This document shows positions 8,342-16,460 of a stretch of DNA of 64,000 nucleotides, in pieces (position 1 is the first letter of the stretch; every line of letters starts with the position of its first letter). The position numbers were made by a program, and so were the translations under genes. Source of the DNA: Actinomadura macrotermitis (GTDB lineage Bacteria > Actinomycetota > Actinomycetes > Streptosporangiales > Streptosporangiaceae); contig NZ_WEGH01000002.1 in the NCBI RefSeq assembly GCF_009604375.1, positions 1,326,073 through 1,390,072 on the forward strand, given 5' to 3'. Under the pieces are notes generated by a model, which saw only the letters and a list, made by a program, of their open reading frames with translations, did no database searches and was not told the origin of the DNA.

Positions 8342-9483
8342 AATCTCACCTCCGCGCGCAGGCCGCCTTCCGGCCGGGCGTACAGCGCGAGCCTCCCGCC
8401 GTGCGCGGCGGCGATGGCCGCGACGATCGACAGGCCCAGTCCGGTGCCCGACCGTGAGGTGCGTTCCGCGCCCAGCCGCTGGAAGGGCTGGCCGAGCAGG
8501 TCGACTTCGCGCTGGTCCAGTACGGCGCCGCCGTTCTCGACGACGTAGCAGGAGCGCGGACCGCTGCTGACCGTGGCGACCCGGAGCCGGCCGCCGGGCG
8601 GGCCGTACCGGATCGCGTTGTCGATGAGGTTGTCCACCATGCTGGCCAGCAGGGTCGCGTTGCCGCGCAGGGGGCGGCCGCCCGTGCGGTCCTCGACCGA
8701 CAGGCCCCGTTCCGCGATGGCCTTGGCCCGCGCGTCCAGCGCCGCGGCGGTCAGCCGGGCGAGCGACACCTCCTCGGCGGAGGCGTGGCCGTTGGTCTGG
8801 GCGCGGGCCAGCATGAGGAGGCCCTCCAGGAGCCGGTCGGCCCGGTCGAGGCCCTCGCGGAGCTTGCCCGCCAGGACGGTGACGTCCCTGGACACCGGCG
8901 GGGGCTTGGAGACGGCGACGTCCACGGAGGTCCGCATCATCGCCAGCGGTGTGCGGAGCTCGTGGGAGGCGTTGGCGACGAAGCGGCGTTGCGCCTCGAA
9001 GGCCGACTCCAGCCGCGCCAGCAGGCCGTCCACGGTGTCGGCGAGCTCGTTGATCTCGTCGCGCGGGCCGGTGAGGGCCAGCCGTTCGTGCAGGTTCCGC
9101 TCCGAGATGCTGCGCGCCTTGGCGGCCATGACGCGCAGCGGTTTCAGGGCGCGCCCGGCGACGATCCAGCCGAGGCCGGTGGAGACGAAGGCCATCACCG
9201 CGAGGCCGATGACCGCCTGCGCGATGAGCACGCGGACGGTGCCGGAGGCCGGGGTGACCGTCCAGGTCCCCGGGGCCGGCATGATCGGCGCGCCGCGCAT
9301 GACGCACCGCCCGACGCCGGGGAGCGGCGGCGGCGGATCCGGCGTGTAGGTGATGAAAAGGTGCCTGCCGAATACCAGGAAAAGCACGATGGTCAGCAGA
9401 GTGGTGCCGGAAACGAGGAACAGCGACGCGTACAGGAGCGTCAGGCGCATGCGAACCGTGCGCGGTCGCCAGGGAAACGACAT
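8338..9483 (-). CDS. Sensor histidine kinase (HAMP type)
   Basis: 381 residues from ATG 9483. A membrane helix at about 15-38 and a second at about 85-108 bracket a short extracytoplasmic loop of about 45 residues. HAMP follows, then the phospho-acceptor His174 in NASHELRTPL, the N box NLIDNAIRYGPPGG, and the G box SGTGLGLSIVAAIAAAHGG. The sensory loop is small and Pro-rich, so the signal may be sensed in or near the membrane. The start lies 112 bp from the divergent secreted peptidase. The gene is transcribed first, then the regulator, with translational coupling. Confidence 0.95.
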   Translation of the reverse strand: MSFPWRPRTVRMRLTLLYASLFLVSGTTLLTIVLFLVFGRHLFITYTPDPPPPLPGVGRCVMRGAPIMPAPGTWTVTPASGTVRVLIAQAVIGLAVMAFVSTGLGWIVAGRALKPLRVMAAKARSISERNLHERLALTGPRDEINELADTVDGLLARLESAFEAQRRFVANASHELRTPLAMMRTSVDVAVSKPPPVSRDVTVLAGKLREGLDRADRLLEGLLMLARAQTNGHASAEEVSLARLTAAALDARAKAIAERGLSVEDRTGGRPLRGNATLLASMVDNLIDNAIRYGPPGGRLRVATVSSGPRSCYVVENGGAVLDQREVDLLGQPFQRLGAERTSRSGTGLGLSIVAAIAAAHGGRLALYARPEGGLRAEVRL

Positions 9484-9595
9484 CCGCCCAGTATCGGATC
9501 CGGCCGTCAACAGGCCGATAACAACGGCGGAGAATCCGGTGTTGCCGTCCGGTCCGTAGAACTGTTCCGTCGACTCCCGAACGGAGGACGGATTC

Positions 9596-11242
9596 ATGCG
9601 TCCCATCTTCACGAGATCTCTCGCCGCCGCGTCCCTGGCGGCCGCCGGCGCCGGCCTGACGGGCGTGGCCGACGCCGCCCCGCCCGGGCCCCGAGCGGCG
9701 GCGGAGGCGTCGCCTTCGCGGGTGAGCTGGCACACGTGCCCGCAGTACTCCGACGCCGTCCTGGACTTCCTGCGGATCCAGCCGCGGGACCGCCCGAAGT
9801 TCCGTGCGCTGTGGGCGCGCACCCAGTGCGGGACGATCGAGGTCCCCCAGGACTACCGGCGGCCGCACAAGAAGATCACCATCGCCTTCACCCGGCTCCC
9901 CGCGGCCGATCGGGCGCACCGGCTGGGCAGCCTGGCCATGAACCCGGGCGGCCCCGGGGGCAGCGGGTACCTCCTGCCCGCCCACCTGCTCCTGCAGAAC
10001 GCCACCGACGCCAAGCTCAACGACCGCTACGACCTCATCGGCTTCGACCCGCGCGGCACCGGATACAGCACGCTGGTCGACTGCCCTCCGGTCGGCGACA
10101 CCGGTTTGTCGCCCCTGGGCGCCCGGGCGGGCAAGGCCGAGTTGCGCAAGCATTACGACGCCGTTCGAGCGCAGCGCAAGAAGTGCTCGACGACCCATTC
10201 CGCTTTCCTGTCGCAACTCACGACGGCCAATGTCGCCCGAGATCTCGACCGCATCCGTCAGGCCCTGCACGAGAAGCGGATGAGCTATTTCGGCGCGTCG
10301 TGGGGCACCCAGCTCGGCGCGGTGTACCGCAGCATGTTCCCGAAGACGATCGGCCGCATGTGGCTGGACAGCGTGGTCTCGCCGCGTGCCCACGACCTGT
10401 CCTACCGCTTCGACGCCGTCGCCCGTTCGACCGAGCAGGACTTCGCGCTGTTCGCGTCCTGGCTCGCCGCCCGGAACGGGACCTACCACCTGGGCGCCAC
10501 CCCGGCCCAGGTGCGGGCCACCGTGCTGAAGCTGCGCCGGGACGCCGACGCGGACCCGTGGCGGTTCTCCGACCTGCCCCAGGCCCTCGGCGGCGGTTTC
10601 ATCGCCTTCGCCGCCGCGGCTGCCGACACCGGCTATGACCGCGCCGGGCAGGCGCTCAAGGCCATGACCGCGGCGGCCCGCGGCGGCCCGGTCCCCCAGG
10701 CGGTGAAGGACATGCTGAGCGGCGGGCCCGAGAGGCCGCCCACGCCACCGCCGGGCACTCCGAGGTTCAACGCCACGGCCGGTGACGCCTTCCTGTGCAA
10801 CGAGGACACCAGCTCCCGTGACTTCGCGTCCTTCTGGAAGGAGTACCAGGCCGGCCTCAAGCGCAACCCCGTCACCGGCGACATGACCGCGCTGCGCCCG
10901 ACGTGCGCGGGATGGAGCCTGCCGGTCCAGCGGTTCGAGCTGCGCAGGAGCAGCGGGTCGCTCCAGCTGTCCGGCCACCGCCACGAGACCGTGACGCCCT
11001 ACCCCTGGGTGTACCAGATGCAGAAGGCGATCGGCGGGAACGTCCTCACCGTCGACGACTTCGCCCACGGCTCGCTGTTCCTGGTGGAAGCGTGCGCCGC
11101 GCACCTGGTGACCTACCTCGACACCGGCAGGCCCGACAACGGAACCTGCCCGGGCATCCGGCCCGGGACGGACCTGCGCACCGGATCGGTGGGCTCGTCG
11201 CTCCCCACGACCACGCCCTACTCCTGGACGGACCGGCTGTAA
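9596..11242 (+). CDS. Secreted alpha/beta-hydrolase, tripeptidyl aminopeptidase (TAP/Slp) family
   Basis: 548 residues with a signal peptide (basic head, Ala/Leu-rich core, cleavage near VADA-AP). The oxyanion region is MNPGGPGGSG, then GFDPRGTGYST, and the nucleophile is Ser235 in FGASWGTQLG. The C-terminal TAP-like domain carries the catalytic His in DDFAHGS and a disulfide-type Cys pattern (CAAHLV to NGTCPG). Such enzymes release tripeptides from N-termini outside the cell, and some also cleave ester substrates. ATG 9596 has a GGAGGA ribosome site. It is divergent from the two-component pair at 7664-9483, its likely regulator (inference from position). Confidence 0.92.
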   Translation: MRPIFTRSLAAASLAAAGAGLTGVADAAPPGPRAAAEASPSRVSWHTCPQYSDAVLDFLRIQPRDRPKFRALWARTQCGTIEVPQDYRRPHKKITIAFTRLPAADRAHRLGSLAMNPGGPGGSGYLLPAHLLLQNATDAKLNDRYDLIGFDPRGTGYSTLVDCPPVGDTGLSPLGARAGKAELRKHYDAVRAQRKKCSTTHSAFLSQLTTANVARDLDRIRQALHEKRMSYFGASWGTQLGAVYRSMFPKTIGRMWLDSVVSPRAHDLSYRFDAVARSTEQDFALFASWLAARNGTYHLGATPAQVRATVLKLRRDADADPWRFSDLPQALGGGFIAFAAAAADTGYDRAGQALKAMTAAARGGPVPQAVKDMLSGGPERPPTPPPGTPRFNATAGDAFLCNEDTSSRDFASFWKEYQAGLKRNPVTGDMTALRPTCAGWSLPVQRFELRRSSGSLQLSGHRHETVTPYPWVYQMQKAIGGNVLTVDDFAHGSLFLVEACAAHLVTYLDTGRPDNGTCPGIRPGTDLRTGSVGSSLPTTTPYSWTDRL

Positions 11243-11272
11243 GGCGTCGTCTCCCCTGGTGGGGCACCGGCG

Positions 11273-11295
11273 GCGGATGCGGGTGGTTGCGATGC
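11273..11295. repeat. Diverged intergenic repeat, copy 2
   Basis: Partner of 6569-6591: 20 of 23 bases identical, with GTGGCAGC again about 28 nt further on. It lies 31 bp after the peptidase stop. Confidence 0.4.
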
Positions 11296-11334
11296 CGCTG
11301 AAAACCACGGGGCGGTTGGGCTCGTGGCAGCAGT

Positions 11335-11372
11335 GCGGACGGTGTCAGCCGAGCGGCGCCGACACCGTCCGC
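11335..11372. terminator. 12-bp perfect inverted repeat, probable terminator
   Basis: GCGGACGGTGTC and its exact complement GACACCGTCCGC are separated by 14 nt. It lies 93 bp after the peptidase stop, in a convergent gap. No T-run follows, as is common in actinomycetes. Confidence 0.6.
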
Positions 11373-11455
11373 CCGGCCGGCGATGGCGGCCCGGCGGCCG
11401 GGAGGACCCGACGCCACGCCCGGCGAGCCGCCCGCAACCCCATGCGAGCACGACC

Positions 11456-11579
11456 GCTGCCACAAGGCTCCGGCTGTCACAAGGCCCCGTTGCCACAAGG
11501 CCCGGCTGTCACAAGGCCCGGCTGTCACAAGGCCCCGCTGCTGTGGGCCCCGCTGCTGTGGGCCCCGGGGCCGTGGGCG
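11456..11579. repeat. Intergenic tandem repeat (minisatellite)
   Basis: About five units of 15-17 bp with core CTGTCACAAGGCCC, varying at a C/T in CTGYCACAAGG, are followed by two exact 15-bp units CTGCTGTGGGCCCCG and a partial third unit. The tract fills the gap between convergent genes ending at 11242 and 11593. It has no spacers, so it is not CRISPR. Copy number probably varies between strains. Confidence 0.8.
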
Positions 11580-11592
11580 CTGGTTGTGGGGA

Positions 11593-12045
11593 TCAGCGTT
11601 CGGCGACCCGCTGGGCCAGGCGGAGCATGGCGCGTTCGGTCTCGTGGCGGACGCGGATGGGGACGATCGCGGCGCGGCCCGGGACGCGGGTGCCGCCGGT
11701 GAGGGCCACCCGGGTGCGGTCGCCCGCCGGGACGGCGGCCATGCCGATCAGCAGGAAGCGGCTCTGCATCCAGCACCAGCCCGGGCGCAGGACGACGTCG
11801 AAGCGGGCGCGGAAGCCCAGGTGGCCGTGGGCGAGCACCTCCAGGCGGTCGTCGCGGCGGTGCGTGACGCGCACCGACTTCATGTCGGGCTGGAAGGAGC
11901 CGAACTCGCCCTCGAGGTCGGCCATCACCCCCCACACCACGTCGAAGGGGGCCGGGACGACGCGTTCGGTGACGTGGGCGCCGGGGATGCCGGCCGCCAT
12001 GACGCGCAGCCGCTGGACGGGGTCGGGTTCGAGCCGGTCGGTCAT
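11593..12045 (-). CDS. SRPBCC/START-like polyketide cyclase family protein
   Basis: 150 residues. I take the ATG at 12045, which overlaps the sigma-factor stop (ATGA), rather than an in-frame ATG nine bases upstream. The Bet v1-like pattern is visible: an opening strand HVTERVVPAPFDVVWGVMADLEGEF, a central sheet with VLAHGHLGFRARFDVVLRPGWCWMQ, and a long C-terminal helix RHETERAMLRLAQRVAER. These proteins bind hydrophobic ligands in a cavity. The ligand is unknown. It is last in a hydrolase-sigma-SRPBCC operon, so its level should follow that sigma factor's operon. Confidence 0.75.
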   Translation of the reverse strand: MTDRLEPDPVQRLRVMAAGIPGAHVTERVVPAPFDVVWGVMADLEGEFGSFQPDMKSVRVTHRRDDRLEVLAHGHLGFRARFDVVLRPGWCWMQSRFLLIGMAAVPAGDRTRVALTGGTRVPGRAAIVPIRVRHETERAMLRLAQRVAER

Positions 12046-12542
12046 GCCGTCCACGCCTTTCGGAAGGTGTCGCGGGCCCGGTGCAGCCGGGACTTGACGG
12101 TGCCGGGCGCCACGCGCAGCAGCCGGGCGGTCTGCTCCTCGCTGAGGCCCTCCAGCTCGCGCAGCACCAGGACGGCCCGCTGGGCGGGGGCCATCCGGGC
12201 GAGCTGGTCGCGGACGTCGGCGGACAGCTCGCCGTCGTGGGCGGCGGGCCGGTCGGTGATGTCCATGGGCACGGCCCGCGCGTCGCGTTCGGCGGCGCGG
12301 ACCGCCTCGCGGACGGCGATGGAGCGCACCCAGCCGCGCAGCGCCCGCGGGTCGCGCAGGGACCGCAGGCTGCGGAAGACCGCGATGAGGGTCTCCTGCG
12401 CGGCGTCGGGGCCGCTGGCGAACGCGATCGGGGCGCAGATGCGGGCGACGTAGGGCGCGAGGACGTCGAGCAGGTCGTTCATGGCGAGGGTGTCGCCGCC
12501 CTGGGCGGCGCGGACCAGGGCGGCCTCGTCGTCATCGGTCAT
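12042..12542 (-). CDS. ECF RNA polymerase sigma factor
   Basis: 166 residues. Region 2 spans about 10-75 (FASGPDAAQETLIAVFRSLRSLRDPRALRGWVRSIAVREAV) and region 4 about 110-160 (PAQRAVLVLRELEGLSEEQTARLLRVAPGTVKSRLHRARDTFRKAW). The spacer between them is Asp/Ala-rich. The ATG lies 8 bp upstream of the hydrolase stop, an 11-bp overlap that implies translational coupling. No anti-sigma gene with a transmembrane zinc-binding domain follows; an SRPBCC protein takes that place. Activity control is therefore not evident from the sequence. Confidence 0.92.
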   Translation of the reverse strand: MTDDDEAALVRAAQGGDTLAMNDLLDVLAPYVARICAPIAFASGPDAAQETLIAVFRSLRSLRDPRALRGWVRSIAVREAVRAAERDARAVPMDITDRPAAHDGELSADVRDQLARMAPAQRAVLVLRELEGLSEEQTARLLRVAPGTVKSRLHRARDTFRKAWTA

Positions 12543-13413
12543 CGGGGAGGAACTCCAGGGCCGCGGCGGCGACCAGGTCGGGCCGTTCGTCGGCGATGTA
12601 GTGGCCGCAGCCGGGGATCAGCCGGACGCGCAGGTCGTCGGCGTGCCGTTCGCCGCCGGGCAGGACACGGGGCGACAGCGCGAAGTCGTCCTCGCCGAAC
12701 AGGATCATCGTCGGGACGGTGAGCCGTTCCCGCCGGAACCGGCCGCTGCTCAGCTTCGGGATGTCGCGCAGCACATACTGCCAGTGCAGCGCCCGGCTGG
12801 CGTGCGCGCGCGCCGGCGGGCGGATCGACTCGGCGAACTCGTCGAGCACCGGGCGCGTCCACACCGAGCGGTCGGTGACGCCGCGCCGCAGCAGCCAGCG
12901 GCTGAACCCCGGCCAGTACCGCACGACGGCGGCGCCGGCCAGCGGGTACTCCAGGAACGCGGTGTGCCACATCCGCCAGGCCGTGCGCCGCAGCGCGCGG
13001 CGGTCGGGCCAGGGGTGCGACATGTTCAGCGCCAGGTACCGGGTGAACCGCTCCGGCGCCCGCAGGCAGGCCATGAAGCCGGCCCAGGCGCCCCACTCGT
13101 GCCCGACGAGCGCGGCCCGCTCCAGGCCGAGCGCGTCCATCAGCGCGAGGACGTCGTCGACGCGGGCGCCGGTCCCGTAGCCGCGTAACGGCGCGTCCGT
13201 CCAGCCGAAGCCCCGCAGGTCCGGCATGATCAGCCGGTGCCGGCCGCGCAGCAGCGGGACGAGGTGCCGCCAGGCGTACCAGTGCTGCGGATACCCGTGC
13301 AGGAACAGCACCGGCTCGCCCTCGCCGGCCTCGGCGACGTGGAACCGCACCCCGTTCGCCTCGACGAACCGGTGGTGCACGCCTGCCACGTACGGCATCG
13401 GCCGCTCGCCCAT
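12532..13413 (-). CDS. Alpha/beta hydrolase of the epoxide-hydrolase-like group, Glu at the nucleophile position
   Basis: 293 residues. The oxyanion turn is HGYPQ (about 39-43), with cap-domain tryptophans after it. The nucleophile elbow reads VGHEWGAW, placing Glu106 where epoxide hydrolases have Asp and esterases Ser. The acid is probably in FGEDDF, and the base is His in GCGHYIADERPD. The chemistry may thus be altered or lost, and I do not name a substrate. The first start MGERPM has an AGGAG site a few bases upstream. It heads the operon with the ECF sigma factor and the SRPBCC gene. Confidence 0.85.
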   Translation of the reverse strand: MGERPMPYVAGVHHRFVEANGVRFHVAEAGEGEPVLFLHGYPQHWYAWRHLVPLLRGRHRLIMPDLRGFGWTDAPLRGYGTGARVDDVLALMDALGLERAALVGHEWGAWAGFMACLRAPERFTRYLALNMSHPWPDRRALRRTAWRMWHTAFLEYPLAGAAVVRYWPGFSRWLLRRGVTDRSVWTRPVLDEFAESIRPPARAHASRALHWQYVLRDIPKLSSGRFRRERLTVPTMILFGEDDFALSPRVLPGGERHADDLRVRLIPGCGHYIADERPDLVAAAALEFLPDDR

Positions 13414-13477
13414 GTGGGCTCCTCTCCATCGGCTTCCGAAGGAAGAGGGGGCGCGGGGGCGAAAGGTTCCATGGAGA

Positions 13478-13978
13478 TCAGGAGCGGTTGCGGATGAGTT
13501 CCTTCAGGCGGTGCTGCCGCTCGGTCCGCTCCTTGACCTGCCCGCCCCCCAGCAGGCGGCCGAGCAACGCTCCGCCGAGGACGCCGAACAGCGCTCCCCA
13601 GTGCCGGGCGCCCCGGTAGAGGGCCACGCCCACACAGATCGCGTAGAGGACGAGGAAGAGGAGGAGCCATCGCCGTGACCAGCGGTACCCGGCCTCGTCG
13701 CGCTCGATGAGGGCCAGCAGGGGGCGGTCCAGCGCCGGGTCGTCCGGCGGTTCGCCGGTGCGCAGCGCCCGCTTCACCGCCTGCCGCTCCGCCCGGGAGA
13801 GCGGCCCGGTGGTGCGGCGGTCACGCCACCTGGACCAGACCAGGAAGACCGACAGCAGGGCCGCCACGGTCAGCGGCGGCAGGAGCACCGGCGGCGCGGT
13901 CCAGGCGGTGAGCAGGACGATGCCGCCCGCGAGCAGGACGGCGCCGGCCGTCCAAGCGCGATCGCGTCGATCCGGCAT
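13478..13978 (-). CDS. Membrane protein of unknown function
   Basis: 166 residues from ATG 13978. Two adjacent helices lie at about 10-45 (AGAVLLAGGIVLLTAW, then LLPPLTVAALLSVFLVW). A charged cytoplasmic loop follows (SRAERQAVKRALRTGEPPDDPALDRPLLALIERDEAGYRWSRR, in pieces), then two more helices with a Gly-rich turn (GALFGVLGGALLGRLLGGG) and a basic tail. It resembles small actinobacterial membrane proteins with no assigned role. It is likely a single gene, since 64 bp separate it from the hydrolase operon downstream on the same strand. Confidence 0.75.
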   Translation of the reverse strand: MPDRRDRAWTAGAVLLAGGIVLLTAWTAPPVLLPPLTVAALLSVFLVWSRWRDRRTTGPLSRAERQAVKRALRTGEPPDDPALDRPLLALIERDEAGYRWSRRWLLLFLVLYAICVGVALYRGARHWGALFGVLGGALLGRLLGGGQVKERTERQHRLKELIRNRS

Positions 13979-14017
13979 GGAACCGCTGTGCCCGCAGGGC
14001 GCCCGGGAACACGACCA

Positions 14018-14199
14018 TGGCCGCACCCGGCCGCCGTGATCCGTGTGCGGGGTGCGCAGCGGGGCCGGGGACCCGCCGGGATGGGGCGCCAGTGCATGGT
14101 CGCGTTCGGCCGTGGGCGCCGGTGTGCGTGGGTGCGGTCGTACTCGGTGGCCGTGTGGGCGCTGGAGTGTTCCGTGTGGGTGCGTGGCCGCACCCGGCC
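14018..14199. repeat. Pair of 15-bp direct repeats in an intergenic G/T-rich tract
   Basis: TGGCCGCACCCGGCC occurs at 14018-14032 and 14185-14199, each followed within about 20 nt by GTGATCC. The sequence between is G/T-rich on the forward strand and has no coding frame. It lies upstream of the acetyltransferase at 14238. Function unknown. Confidence 0.4.
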
Positions 14200-14237
14200 T
14201 TGGCGGCGGGCGCCGTTGTGATCCACACTTGGGTCGC

Positions 14238-14723
14238 GTGACAGACCTGCGGATCCGGCCCTCCCGCCGGGACGACGACCGGACCCTGGCCGCCCTCGCC
14301 CGCCGGACCTGGTCCCCGGTCGCCGATGTCCTGCCCTGCCCGGCCCCCGACCAGGCGTTCTTCGACCTGGGGCATCCGCCGGAGCAGTTCCTGGTGGCCG
14401 AGCGCATGGGCCGGGTCGTCGGCTATGTGCGTCTCGTCCGCCCCCGCCCGGACGCCGCGGACGCCCACGTGCGCCAGATCCAGGGCCTGGCCGTCGACCC
14501 CGCCGAACGCCGCCGCGGGGTCGCCCGGGCGCTGCTGGACGCGGCCTGCGACGAGGCCGCGCGGCAGGGCGCCCGGCGCGTCACCCTGCACGTCCTGGCG
14601 GGCAACGACCCCGCGCGGCGCCTGTACGAGGCGTCCGGTTTCGTCGTCGAGGGCGTGCTCAAGGAGGAGTTCCGCATCGCGGGCGAGTACGTGGACGACG
14701 TCATCATGGCGCGCGCCCTCTGA
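14238..14723 (+). CDS. GNAT N-acetyltransferase
   Basis: 161 residues from GTG 14238, the only start that keeps the N-terminal strand LRIRPSRRDDDRTLAALARRTW. The acetyl-CoA-binding motif A is IQGLAVDPAERRRGVARALLDAACDEA, whose RRRGVA loop contacts the pyrophosphate. The C-terminal signature is NDPARRLYEASGFVVEGVLKEEF. The acceptor substrate is unknown. It converges with the NmrA-like reductase two bases after its stop, so the two are not co-transcribed. No terminator fits in the gap. Confidence 0.9.
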   Translation: MTDLRIRPSRRDDDRTLAALARRTWSPVADVLPCPAPDQAFFDLGHPPEQFLVAERMGRVVGYVRLVRPRPDAADAHVRQIQGLAVDPAERRRGVARALLDAACDEAARQGARRVTLHVLAGNDPARRLYEASGFVVEGVLKEEFRIAGEYVDDVIMARAL

Positions 14724-14725
14724 CG

Positions 14726-15487
14726 CTAGCCGAGCTGTTCGGCCAGGTACTCCTCCCAGGTGCGCTTGCCCAGGTCGGCGCCCTCCAGCGTCAGGTTCGC
14801 GCCGGCGCGGTAGGCGCGGCCGGCCTTTCCCGGAATGCGGACGGGCAGCAGCGGCCGGCGCTTCCCGGCCGCCTCCAGGTAGCCGCGGAGCAGGTCGGCC
14901 ATCGGGTACACCGCGGGCCCGGCCAGGTCGGGGACGAGCCCGGCGGGTTCGCCGAGGGCCAGTTCCGCCATCCGGTCCGCCACGTCGCGCGCGTCGACCG
15001 GCTGGAACCGCAGGCCGCCCGGCGCCGGCACGACCGGCATCGCGGCCATCTTCCGCACGACGCCGAAGAGCAGGTTGTGGAACTGGGCGGCGCGCAGCGT
15101 CGTCCACGGGATGCCCGAGCCGGCGATGGCCTGCTCGGCGTCCAGCTTGGTCTTCAGCCAGGCCAGCGGGACGCGGTCGGCGCCGATGACCGAGATGTAC
15201 ACCAGGTGCCGTACCCCGGCGCGCGACGCGGCCCGGACCAGGTTCGCGGTGGCCGCGTCGTCGCCCTTGTTGCTGCCGGCCAGGTGCAGGACGGTGCGGG
15301 CGCCGTCGACCGCGGCGTCGATCCCCTCGTCCTTGAGCAGGTCGCAGGCGACGTACTCGACGCCGTCCGCGGGCTCGCGGGCGCTGCGGCTGAGCACCCG
15401 CACGTCGTGGCCGGCCTCGCGCAGCCGCGGGACGACGAGGCGGCCGAGGGTGCCGGTCCCGCCGGTGACCAGGATGGGGGTTGTCAT
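14726..15487 (-). CDS. NmrA-like NAD(P)-binding reductase/epimerase
   Basis: 253 residues, atypical short-chain dehydrogenase. The nucleotide-binding loop is VTGGTGTLGR (residues 7-16), then RVLSRSAREPADGVEYVACDLL, and HLVYISVIGADRVPLAWLKTKLDAEQAI. The last has Lys but lacks a clean YxxxK pair, as in NmrA/azoreductase-like members. It probably uses NADPH to reduce a quinone or nitro/azo compound, or acts as a redox sensor. It is divergent from the ECF sigma gene at 15549 and carries an ECF-type promoter with the -35 box inside that gene's start region. This is the oxidoreductase/epimerase class typically linked to ECF41 sigma factors. Confidence 0.88.
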   Translation of the reverse strand: MTTPILVTGGTGTLGRLVVPRLREAGHDVRVLSRSAREPADGVEYVACDLLKDEGIDAAVDGARTVLHLAGSNKGDDAATANLVRAASRAGVRHLVYISVIGADRVPLAWLKTKLDAEQAIAGSGIPWTTLRAAQFHNLLFGVVRKMAAMPVVPAPGGLRFQPVDARDVADRMAELALGEPAGLVPDLAGPAVYPMADLLRGYLEAAGKRRPLLPVRIPGKAGRAYRAGANLTLEGADLGKRTWEEYLAEQLG

Positions 15488-15524
15488 GGCTGCTCCGAAC
15501 TCGTGCGGTGGTTGGGTCTACTGT

Positions 15525-15554
15525 TACGACCCCGCCCGAGGAAGGAACGTGACA
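15525..15554 (-). promoter_or_regulatory. Predicted ECF-type promoter of the NmrA-like gene
   Basis: On the minus strand TGTCACG (15554-15548) is separated by 18 nt from TCGTA (15529-15525), and the ATG follows 37 nt later. The same layout occurs before the DoxX gene at 17439-17468. TGTCAC is the known -35 core of ECF41/SigJ-type promoters; the -10 differs from the published CGTC placement. The -35 covers the proposed GTG of the divergent sigma gene. Confidence 0.6.
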
Positions 15555-16430
15555 AAGGTGAACGACCGCGAGCTGCTGGCCGAGCGTTTCGAGGAGCACC
15601 GCGCGCAGTTGCGCGGGGTCGCCTACCGGATGCTCGGCTCGGCGAGCGAGGCCGACGACGCGGTCCAGGAGACCTGGCTGCGCCTCGGCCGCGCCGGTGC
15701 GGACGGGGTGGAGAACCTCGGCGCGTGGCTGACCACGGTGGTGGGCCGGGTGTGCCTGAACATGCTGCGCTCGCGCGAGCGGCGGCGCGAGGACCCGGCC
15801 GAGGCGTACCGGCCCGGCCCGGCCGACAGTGCCGACCCCGAGCAGGAGGCGGTGCTGGCCGACTCGGTCGGGATGGCGCTGCTGGTGGTGCTGGACACGC
15901 TGTCGCCGACCGAGCGGCTGGTGTTCGTGCTGCACGACATGTTCGCCGTGCCGTTCGAGGACATCGCCCCGATGATCGACCGGTCGCCGGCCGCGACCCG
16001 GCAGCTGGCGAGCCGCGCCCGCCGCCGCGTGCGGGGCGGGGAACGGGCGCCCGGGGCGGACCTGGCCCGTCAGCGGCGGGTCGTGGAGGCGTTCCAGGCC
16101 GCCTCCCGCGACGGCGACTTCGAGGCGCTGCTCGCCGTGCTCGACCCCGGCGTGGTGCTCCACGCCGACGCCGCGGCCGGCCCCACGCCGGTGCCGGTGC
16201 TGCTGCGCGGTGTCCGCTCCGTGGCCAAGGGCGCGTCCGTCGCGGCCGGCCGCGTCCGGTTCACCGCGCCGGTGCTGGTGAACGGCGCGGTCGGGCTGGT
16301 GATGGCCCCGGCCGGGAGGCTGCGGCTGGTCCTGGCTTTCACGGTCGCCGACGACCGGATCACCGGGATCGACATCATCGCCGACCCCGGCCGGCTGCGC
16401 GACGTCGAGCTGGCGGTGCTGGACGCCTGA
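15549..16430 (+). CDS. ECF sigma factor, ECF41/SigJ-like, with SnoaL-like C-terminal domain
   Basis: 293 residues. GTG 15549 is proposed; GTG 15558 is possible. Region 2 is FEEHRAQLRGVAYRMLGSASEADDAVQETWLRL, region 4 is LSPTERLVFVLHDMFAVPFEDIAPMIDRSPAATRQLASRARRR (cited in parts). About 110 C-terminal residues form an NTF2/SnoaL-like domain (VVEAFQAASRDGDFEALLAVLDPGVVLHADAA). In ECF41 proteins this domain takes over the anti-sigma role, holding the core inactive and then aiding activity. There is accordingly no anti-sigma gene. It lacks the DGGG motif of classical members. Likely targets are the divergent NmrA gene and the DoxX gene at 17053. Confidence 0.92.
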   Translation: MTKVNDRELLAERFEEHRAQLRGVAYRMLGSASEADDAVQETWLRLGRAGADGVENLGAWLTTVVGRVCLNMLRSRERRREDPAEAYRPGPADSADPEQEAVLADSVGMALLVVLDTLSPTERLVFVLHDMFAVPFEDIAPMIDRSPAATRQLASRARRRVRGGERAPGADLARQRRVVEAFQAASRDGDFEALLAVLDPGVVLHADAAAGPTPVPVLLRGVRSVAKGASVAAGRVRFTAPVLVNGAVGLVMAPAGRLRLVLAFTVADDRITGIDIIADPGRLRDVELAVLDA

Positions 16431-16460
16431 GCGCCCGCGGCCCACCGCAGTAGGGTGAAC

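Noticed and set aside
11456..11579. CRISPR-like repeats
   Set aside because: Units are directly adjacent without spacers, and no cas genes are near; it is a minisatellite.
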